NCBI GenBank assembly: GCA_041627475.1
Contig: JBFKQZ010000104.1
Location: 1 to 10,244 of the forward strand
Direction: 5' to 3'
Length of the DNA: 10,244 bases
Source: JBFGFG01 sp041627475
GTDB taxonomy: Bacteria > Actinomycetota > Nitriliruptoria > Nitriliruptorales > Nitriliruptoraceae
Shown here: positions 5,605 through 10,244 of the stretch, piece by piece
Position numbering within the stretch: the first letter of the stretch is position 1
Layout: each line of letters starts with the position of its first letter
Translations under genes and position numbers: made by a program
The notes under the pieces: model-generated
What the model saw: only the letters and a program-made list of their open reading frames with translations
Database searches by the model: none
Told to the model about the DNA's origin: nothing

Positions 5605-6938
5605 GCGGCGCGACGGCGACGCTCCGTCCCCGCCCGCTGGCGGGTGACGAGCGCCAGGCCTACGCCGCGGCGCGGCTCCACGCGGTCCACCGGCTGATGC
5701 CGTACCTGGCGACGGCGGTCTTCCGGCTCCAGCCGTACGCCGTGGAGGGGCTGGGGACCTTCGGTGTGGACGGGTCCTGGCGGGTCTTCGTCGACCCTGA
5801 CGTGCTCGAGCGCTGGGGCGTCCGGGTGAGCGCTGGCGTCCTGCTCCACGAGGTCGGTCACGCGCTGCGCGACCACGCCGGCCAGGCCGCGCTGCTGGGC
5901 AGCGACCTCGACCGGTACGCGTGGAACTGCTGCGGTGACGCGGCGATCAACGACGACCTCGTCGCCGCCGGGGTCACGCTGCCGGGCGGCCCGATCCTGC
6001 CCGGCGACCTGCGCGACGCCGCCGGAGAACCGATGCGTCCGGGCGGCACCGCGCTCGCGTACTACGACGCACTGCCGGTCCGCGAGGTCCACGAGCGGGT
6101 CGACGACGGCGTGGCCCGCCCGCCCGGTGCCGCACCGACCGGCGAGGTGGTCCGCGTGCCCGGCCGCCAGCAGGACCCGTCGACGTCCTGCGGCGGCGTC
6201 GCCGGCGCAGTCGTGCACGCCGTCGAGGCGCCGGACGGCGACCCGGGCGTCACGCCGGCCGAGCAGCGGCTGACCCGCCGCGCCGTCGCGCAGGCCGTCG
6301 AACAGGCGCACCGGTCCGCGCCGGGTTCGGTCCCGGCCGGGCTGCGGCGCTGGGCGGGTGACGAGCTCGCGCCGCCGCAGGTGCCGTGGCGTGACGTCCT
6401 GCGCGGTGCCGTCCGGCGCGGGCTGGCCAGCGCGGCGGGGGCCGTGGACACCACCTACACCCGGCCCTCGCGGCGGCGCGTGCCCGGCGTCGTCCTCCCC
6501 GGCACCCGACGCCCGGTCCCGAGCGTCGCCGTCGTCGTCGACACCTCCGCCTCGATGGGGGAGGAGGCCCTGCGCGCCGTGCTCGGTGAGGTCGAGGGGA
6601 TCGCCCGGCAGGTCGGTGCCAGCGGCCAGCGACTCCGTGTGCTCGCGGTCGATGCGGCAGTGCACGAGGTCCGCTCGATCTCCCGCGCCGCCGAGATGGT
6701 CCTGGCCGGCGGGGGCGGGACGGACCTGACCCCGGGCCTGCACGCCGCGGTGCGGGGCCACCCACGTCCTGACGTCGTGGTCGTCTGCACCGACGGCTTC
6801 ACCCCGTGGCCGGCCGAGCCACCCGCCCGCACACGCTGGGTCGTCGTGCTGGTCCGTGGGGCGGGCCCCGTCCACCACCAGCCGCCACCTGACCCGCCGG
6901 CCTGGGCCGACGTCGTCGACATCGAGGTCGCGGCGTGA
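5601..6938 (+). CDS. Putative zinc metallopeptidase with C-terminal VWA-like domain (DUF2201/COG3864 type)
   Basis: The product has 445 residues from GTG 5601. The N-terminal half is a metallopeptidase-like domain with HEVGH (83-87): H83 and H87 as metal ligands and E84 as the catalytic base. It is followed by WNCCGDAAIN (108-117), where this family has its WNxAxDxxIN block and probably a further ligand. A middle region holds SCGG (C197 area) and VPWRDVL (W263), typical connector motifs. The C-terminal half is VWA-like with MIDAS DTSAS (D314, S316, S318), T374 in GGGTDLTPG, and CTDG (D398), so metal binding at MIDAS looks intact. It is the expected partner of the preceding AAA+ ATPase, whose stop it overlaps by 4 bases; no Shine-Dalgarno sequence precedes its start, consistent with translational coupling. 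The protein is probably cytoplasmic, with no signal peptide. Proteolytic activity has not been shown for most of the family, so the substrate and even the peptidase activity are inference. Confidence 0.9.
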   Translation: MSGATATLRPRPLAGDERQAYAAARLHAVHRLMPYLATAVFRLQPYAVEGLGTFGVDGSWRVFVDPDVLERWGVRVSAGVLLHEVGHALRDHAGQAALLGSDLDRYAWNCCGDAAINDDLVAAGVTLPGGPILPGDLRDAAGEPMRPGGTALAYYDALPVREVHERVDDGVARPPGAAPTGEVVRVPGRQQDPSTSCGGVAGAVVHAVEAPDGDPGVTPAEQRLTRRAVAQAVEQAHRSAPGSVPAGLRRWAGDELAPPQVPWRDVLRGAVRRGLASAAGAVDTTYTRPSRRRVPGVVLPGTRRPVPSVAVVVDTSASMGEEALRAVLGEVEGIARQVGASGQRLRVLAVDAAVHEVRSISRAAEMVLAGGGGTDLTPGLHAAVRGHPRPDVVVVCTDGFTPWPAEPPARTRWVVVLVRGAGPVHHQPPPDPPAWADVVDIEVAA

Positions 6939-7558
6939 GCGGCGAGCGGCCACAGCCACGGCGGCGCCGGGGGCGCCGGCTCGGCCCGCTCGTGCTGGCC
7001 GCGTTGCTGCTCGTGCTGGCGTCCCTGCCCCTGTTCGTGCTGCCGGCGGTCGACGAGCCGGAGGACGTCCGGGCCGCGCCCGTGGACGCGGTGCTGGTGC
7101 TCGGCGGTGGTGACGGCGAGCGGATCGCGACGGCGAGGAGCCTGCTGCCGCGCCTGCCCGAGCCAGCCCCGGTCCTGCTCCTCTCCGTGCCGTACGGCGC
7201 GCCGCTCCTGACCTGTGGCGCGCTGGACGCCGCGCCGGCGGTCGAGGTGCGGTGTCTCGTGCCCGAGCCGTTCACCACCTCCGGCGAGGCCGCCGTCGCC
7301 GTCACGATGGCGGCAGAGGCCGGGTGGGAACGACTCGTCGTGGTGACGTCCGACTACCACGTCACGCGGTCACGCGTGCTGTTCACGCGTTGTGCCGAGC
7401 GGCTCGCGCCGGGCCTGCGGGTCCTGTGGGTCGCCGGCGAGACCGAGCCGGTCACGCTGCGGGGCGCGTGGCGCATCGCGACGGAGTGGCCGAGCCTGCT
7501 CGCCACCCCCTGGGACCATGAACCGGTCTGCACGGGCGAGCCCGACTTCCCGGCCTGA
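6935..7558 (+). CDS. Membrane-anchored DUF218 (YdcF/SanA/ElyC-like) protein
   Basis: The product has 207 residues from GTG 6935. An Arg-rich start (RRRRGRR, 9-15) precedes one hydrophobic helix (about 16-39), predicting an N-in anchor with the domain outside the membrane. The DUF218 fold begins with DAVLVLGGG (51-59), continues with GERIATARSLL, and has the signature TSDYHVTRSR (138-147). In place of the usual T-x-E-N motif it has TTSGEAA (114-120). Family members such as SanA and ElyC affect envelope integrity and cell-wall precursor or lipid-carrier metabolism; the biochemical reaction is not settled. GAGGT (6924-6928) lies 6 bases upstream and the start overlaps the previous stop by GTGA. 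It is co-transcribed with the ATPase and metallopeptidase, but whether it shares their function is unclear. Confidence 0.88.
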   Translation: MSGERPQPRRRRGRRLGPLVLAALLLVLASLPLFVLPAVDEPEDVRAAPVDAVLVLGGGDGERIATARSLLPRLPEPAPVLLLSVPYGAPLLTCGALDAAPAVEVRCLVPEPFTTSGEAAVAVTMAAEAGWERLVVVTSDYHVTRSRVLFTRCAERLAPGLRVLWVAGETEPVTLRGAWRIATEWPSLLATPWDHEPVCTGEPDFPA

Positions 7559-7560
7559 GC

Positions 7561-8175
7561 TCAGTCCTCGGCGAGCAGCCGGGCCTTCTCGGCCTCGTAC
7601 TCGGCGTCGGTCAGCTTGCCCCGGTCGTGCAGCTCGGCGAGCTCGGCCAGCTGCGAGGCGCGGTCCCGCGCGCGACCGCCGCCGGCCAGCTGGGTCGTGC
7701 GCTGCTCACGGACCGCGTAGACCTGCGACTGGAAGTCCTCGGGGTCGGGGACGTCCTCCAGGACCGTCGCGCTGGTCTCGCCCGACGACTCCAGCAGCAC
7801 GTCGCCGTAGCCGAGCATGCGCTCGATGATCCGCTGGCTGAAGACGACGTTGCTGATCGACTCGACCGGGATCTCCTTGCTCGACCGGGTCAGGACGCCG
7901 GTGCGGACGACGATCCGCTCGGTCGTGAGCGCGTACAGCGTGAAGGCGCGCCGCACCAGCGGCGGGACACCGAGCCCGAGCAGGAAGACCAGCGACAGGA
8001 CCGTGACCGCCGGGATCAGCCAGCCGGGAGGGTCGGGGACCTGGAACGCCGCGACCACGGCGCCCACGGTCAGGACGAACCAGAACGCGGGCGCGAGCAG
8101 GACCCGCCAGTGCGGGCGCAGCGCGACCACGACGTTCTCGTCGTCGGTGAGCAGACGTTCGGGGTACTTCGCCAT
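7561..8175 (-). CDS. Bacterial PH-domain membrane protein with C-terminal SHOCT motif
   Basis: The product has 204 residues from ATG 8175-8173. Two hydrophobic helices (about 25-44 and 51-74) form a hairpin in the membrane. They are followed by a bPH2/DUF304-type domain (about 78-157) with the typical YALTTERIVVRTGVL and IPVESISNVVFSQ segments. The C-terminus (174-202) is a SHOCT motif, QLAELAELHDRGKLTDAEYE then AEKARLL, a short helical oligomerisation or targeting element. A charged linker (RTTQ, GGGRARDR) joins the two. No enzymatic role is known; proteins of this kind are membrane-associated and thought to be scaffolds or stress-related. The stop lies 2 bases from that of the DUF218 gene, tail to tail. 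A TAnnnT box 7 bases before the ATG with no good Shine-Dalgarno sequence suggests a leaderless message. Confidence 0.9.
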   Translation of the reverse strand: MAKYPERLLTDDENVVVALRPHWRVLLAPAFWFVLTVGAVVAAFQVPDPPGWLIPAVTVLSLVFLLGLGVPPLVRRAFTLYALTTERIVVRTGVLTRSSKEIPVESISNVVFSQRIIERMLGYGDVLLESSGETSATVLEDVPDPEDFQSQVYAVREQRTTQLAGGGRARDRASQLAELAELHDRGKLTDAEYEAEKARLLAED

Positions 8176-8182
8176 GGCCAGG

Positions 8183-8188
8183 AGCCTA
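8183..8188 (-). promoter_or_regulatory. -10 box for a leaderless transcript starting at 8175
   Basis: On the minus strand TAGGCT is followed by 7 bases (CCTGGCC) and the ATG at 8175. The spacing would put the first transcribed base at or next to the A of the start codon. No clear -35 box or Shine-Dalgarno sequence was seen. Confidence 0.45.
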
Positions 8189-8219
8189 GGCCGCGGACGG
8201 TGGCGCAGGGCGGCGTGGC

Positions 8220-8225
8220 TACCGT
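8220..8225 (+). promoter_or_regulatory. -10 box for a leaderless transcript starting at 8233
   Basis: TACCGT is followed by 7 bases (CCCTCGC) and the GTG at 8233, the same geometry as at 8175 and 4366 on the minus strand. It lies in the 57-base gap between divergent genes. The alternative is an SD-led TTG start at 8248 (GGAAGGGG at 8235-8242, 5 bases upstream) using the same promoter. Confidence 0.42.
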
Positions 8226-8232
8226 CCCTCGC

Positions 8233-9855
8233 GTGGAAGGGGCACCGTTGGGCACATCGAAGCTGCGCGACCACCTCGGCACGTTCACCGCGGACCTGGC
8301 GGCGCGACACGGCACGCGCCCGGCCGTGCGGGACCCCCAGCCGACACCCGGCCTCCACGCGGGTGGCCTGCGGACCTACGGCGACCTCGAGCGGCACGTC
8401 GGGCTCCTCGCGGCGCTGCACGCCGAACAGGGACGCGTCGAGGGGGATCGGGTCGTCGTCGCGATCGGCAACCGGGTCGACACGTTGCTGCACGCCAGCG
8501 CGCTGGCCCGGCTCGGGTGCGTCCCCGCGCTGGTCAACCCGCGACTCACCCCGGAGGAGGCGCACCACGTGGCCGACGCCGCGAATGCCGTCGCCGGGGT
8601 CGGTGACGCCGAGGTGCTCGAACGCCTGCGGCTGGGCGAGGTCGTGGCAGTGGCGTCGACCGAGGACCTCGGCGACGAGCTGGCCGCGCGTCTGGACGAG
8701 GGCAGCATCGAACCGCGCAGCGCCGAGCCGCGGGCGCCCGAGGACGTCGCGCTGCTGCTCGCCACGTCCGGTACGACGGGCTACCCCAAGGCCGCGGCGC
8801 TGACCAGTGCCGGACTGCTCGGGTACGGCCGGCTCCTGGCGGCGCTCCCGGTCGGCCACACCCGGGGCCCGCGGGCAGGACGGGACCGGCTGCTCGCGCC
8901 GCTGCCGCTCGCGCACGTGATGGGCTTCGGCGTGCTGCTCAATGCCCTGCTGGCCGGTGTGGAGGTCCTCCACGTCCCGCAGTTCGACCCCCACGAGGTG
9001 CTGGACGTCATCGAGCGCGACCGCCCGAACATGCTGGTGATGGTCCCGACGATGTACGCCGACCTCGAGGCCGCGGGTGCCGACGGCCGCGACCTCACGA
9101 GCATCCAGGTGTTCAGCTCGGCCGCCGACGCCATGCCGGACGCGCGGGCCCGGCGCTTCCAGCGCCGCGGCGCGCTCGCCACCGTCGCGGGCATCCGGGT
9201 CGCCCCTGCGCTGTTCGTCGACGGCTACGGCATGGTCGAGCTGTCCGGGCTGGCTGCGGTGCGCGTGTTCGCCCCGACCTGGGTGCCGCTGCCCGCCCCG
9301 GCCCTCGTCAGCCCGTCGCTGGAGGTCCGCACGGTCGACGACGACGGTCGCCCGTGCCGGCCCGGCGAGATCGGCGAGCTGCAGTTCCGCGGCGGTGGGG
9401 TGCTCCGCGGCTACGAGGGCCGGCCCGACGCCGGTCCCGACGCCGAGGGGTGGTTCGCGACGGGGGACCGGGCGCGTCTCTGGCCGGGGCGCGTGCTCCA
9501 GTTCGCGGGGCGTGAGAAGGACCGGTTGAAGGTCGGCGGCTTCTCGGTCTTCCCCGCCGAGGTCGAGCACGAGCTGCACGACGCGATCCCCGGGCTCGGC
9601 GAGGTGGCGGTGGTCGGCCTGCCGGACGACCGGCTGGGGGACCGACCGGTGGCGCTGGTCGTCGCCGGCGGTGACTTCGACCCGCGCGCCTTCCTCGCTG
9701 CGGCCGGCGATGCGGTCGCCGGCTACCGCCGACCGCGTGGCGTCGTCGTCGTCGACGAGATCCCGCGGGGCAACAACCGCAAGGTCGACCGCGAGGCAGC
9801 GACCGCCATCGCCGTGGCCGCGGCCGAGCGCGGCGAGATGGTGACCGCCTCGTGA
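8233..9855 (+). CDS. AMP-forming acyl-CoA ligase (FadD-like)
   Basis: The product has 540 residues from GTG 8233, or 535 from a TTG at 8248 that has a good ribosome site. It is an ANL-superfamily enzyme that activates a carboxylic acid with ATP to acyl-AMP and then transfers it to CoA. Phosphate loop ATSGTTGYPK (177-186), YGMVE (332-336, E336 the Mg-binding Glu), GWFATGD (D412), hinge GREKDRLKVGGF (426-437) and the C-terminal lysine in NNRKVDRE (K517) are all present, so both half-reactions should be possible. The motif usually YGxTE has Val for Thr at 335, and the Lys motif is NNRK instead of TxxGK. The substrate cannot be read from sequence; medium/long-chain or aromatic acids are open. The stop overlaps the hydrolase start by GTGA (9852-9855), indicating an operon. 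Confidence 0.92.
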   Translation: MEGAPLGTSKLRDHLGTFTADLAARHGTRPAVRDPQPTPGLHAGGLRTYGDLERHVGLLAALHAEQGRVEGDRVVVAIGNRVDTLLHASALARLGCVPALVNPRLTPEEAHHVADAANAVAGVGDAEVLERLRLGEVVAVASTEDLGDELAARLDEGSIEPRSAEPRAPEDVALLLATSGTTGYPKAAALTSAGLLGYGRLLAALPVGHTRGPRAGRDRLLAPLPLAHVMGFGVLLNALLAGVEVLHVPQFDPHEVLDVIERDRPNMLVMVPTMYADLEAAGADGRDLTSIQVFSSAADAMPDARARRFQRRGALATVAGIRVAPALFVDGYGMVELSGLAAVRVFAPTWVPLPAPALVSPSLEVRTVDDDGRPCRPGEIGELQFRGGGVLRGYEGRPDAGPDAEGWFATGDRARLWPGRVLQFAGREKDRLKVGGFSVFPAEVEHELHDAIPGLGEVAVVGLPDDRLGDRPVALVVAGGDFDPRAFLAAAGDAVAGYRRPRGVVVVDEIPRGNNRKVDREAATAIAVAAAERGEMVTAS

Positions 9856-10244
9856 GGGTCGCGCGCGAACGTCGTGACCTGCCGGTCGACGACGAGACCG
9901 TCGACGCGGTCACGGTCGTCGTGCACCGTCCGACGCGTCCGCGTGGCCCCGGCGTCCTGCTCACCCACGGCGCCGGCAAGGACCTCGACGCGCCGCACCT
10001 CGTCGCGCTGGCCGACGCGGTCGCCGCGACGGGCGTGCTCGTGGTGCGTGCGAACCAACCCTGGAAGCAGGCCGGTCGCGCCGTGCCGCCACGACCACCG
10101 CGGGCCCTGCCGGGCTACGCCGCCGTGGCGGCTGCGGTGCGCACCACGTTCGGGCCGCGGCGGGGCTGGGTCGTCGGCGGCCACTCCAACGGGGCCCGGC
10201 TGACGACGCACGCGCTGGCCGACCCGGACCTCGGCGTGCAGGCC
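9852..10244 (+). CDS. Alpha/beta hydrolase, KANL3/Tex30-like (3' end outside window)
   Basis: 131 residues are visible from GTG 9852; the frame is still open at the window edge. After a short beta-rich start, VLLTHGAGKDLDAPHL (35-50) gives the oxyanion-hole loop typical of the KANL3/Tex30 or COG3571 'dienelactone hydrolase-like' group. VVRANQPWKQAGRA (64-77) and the nucleophile elbow GGHSNGAR (109-116, Ser112) follow. The catalytic Asp and His would lie downstream. Cytoplasmic, with no signal peptide. The start overlaps the ligase stop by 4 bases and lacks a clear Shine-Dalgarno sequence, so translation is likely coupled to the ligase. The substrate is unknown; an ester or thioester related to the ligase product is only a guess. 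Confidence 0.85.
   Translation, partial: MRVARERRDLPVDDETVDAVTVVVHRPTRPRGPGVLLTHGAGKDLDAPHLVALADAVAATGVLVVRANQPWKQAGRAVPPRPPRALPGYAAVAAAVRTTFGPRRGWVVGGHSNGARLTTHALADPDLGVQA

Noticed and set aside
6525..6541. GTCGTCGTCG-type run as a microsatellite
   Set aside because: These are consecutive Val/Asp codons in a beta-strand before the MIDAS motif. Similar short runs recur in other beta-strands (for example near 9741), so codon preference explains them.
4761..6959. Long minus-strand open frame opposite the ATPase/metallopeptidase genes
   Set aside because: It crosses two genes with clear Walker, HEVGH and MIDAS motifs on the plus strand; antisense frames stay open because of GC bias.
7549..7583. 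CCCGGC/GCCGGG stem across the convergent junction as a terminator
   Set aside because: Only 6 bp with a 23-base loop and no T-run; such pairings are expected by chance at this GC content.
8248..8250. TTG 8248 as the acyl-CoA ligase start
   Set aside because: Kept as an alternative rather than dismissed: GGAAGGGG lies 5 bases upstream. GTG 8233 was preferred because of the TAnnnT-N7-start geometry shared with two other genes.
1..10244. CRISPR arrays, tRNA/rRNA genes, insertion sequences, prophage or attachment sites
   Set aside because: No regularly spaced repeats, no RNA gene signatures, no transposase or integrase and no flanking repeats were seen by eye; a covariance-model scan would settle the RNA question.

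Overview
The window is very GC-rich. Third codon positions are almost all G or C, GTG starts are common, and ORFs are open in several frames on both strands. With the families present (bacterial PH-domain/SHOCT protein, MoxR-type AAA+ ATPase paired with a metallopeptidase/VWA protein, COG4880-type secreted beta-propeller) this points to a high-GC actinobacterium. I cannot place it more precisely. Gene density is high and everything looks chromosomal: no insertion sequence, phage, CRISPR array, tRNA or rRNA was recognised.

Layout: (1) 1-689, the 3' part of an acyl-CoA dehydrogenase, entering from outside the window. (2) 690-899, a non-coding gap with a hairpin and a possible ECF-type promoter. 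(3) 900-3161, a membrane-anchored or secreted beta-propeller protein. (4) 3158-4366 on the minus strand, an uncharacterised 402-residue protein whose stop codon interlocks with that of the propeller gene. (5) 4501-7558, a tightly coupled three-gene plus-strand operon: AAA+ ATPase, zinc-metallopeptidase/VWA protein, and membrane-anchored DUF218 (YdcF/SanA-like) protein, each joined to the next by a GTGA overlap. (6) 7561-8175 on the minus strand, a two-helix membrane protein with a bacterial PH domain and a C-terminal SHOCT motif. (7) 8233-9855, an AMP-forming acyl-CoA ligase, overlapping by GTGA with (8) 9852-10244, a KANL3/Tex30-like alpha/beta hydrolase cut off by the window end.

Functional picture: the ends are acyl-CoA metabolism (dehydrogenase; ligase plus hydrolase). 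The middle is envelope and quality-control biology (propeller, DUF218, PH/SHOCT) around an ATPase-metallopeptidase-VWA module. The module's substrate is unknown. It is divergently arranged with the uncharacterised 402-residue protein, which may or may not work with it.

Three starts (4366 minus, 8175 minus, 8233 plus) each have a TAnnnT hexamer exactly 7 nt upstream and no good Shine-Dalgarno sequence at that position, the arrangement expected for leaderless transcripts. The coupled or SD-led genes (900, 4501) use purine-rich ribosome sites instead. Both convergent gene pairs meet at palindromic stop-stop junctions with no room for a dedicated terminator. Nothing here is clearly a new defence or mobile system. 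The best candidates for new biology are the 402-residue protein beside the ATPase/metallopeptidase operon and the regulatory architecture.
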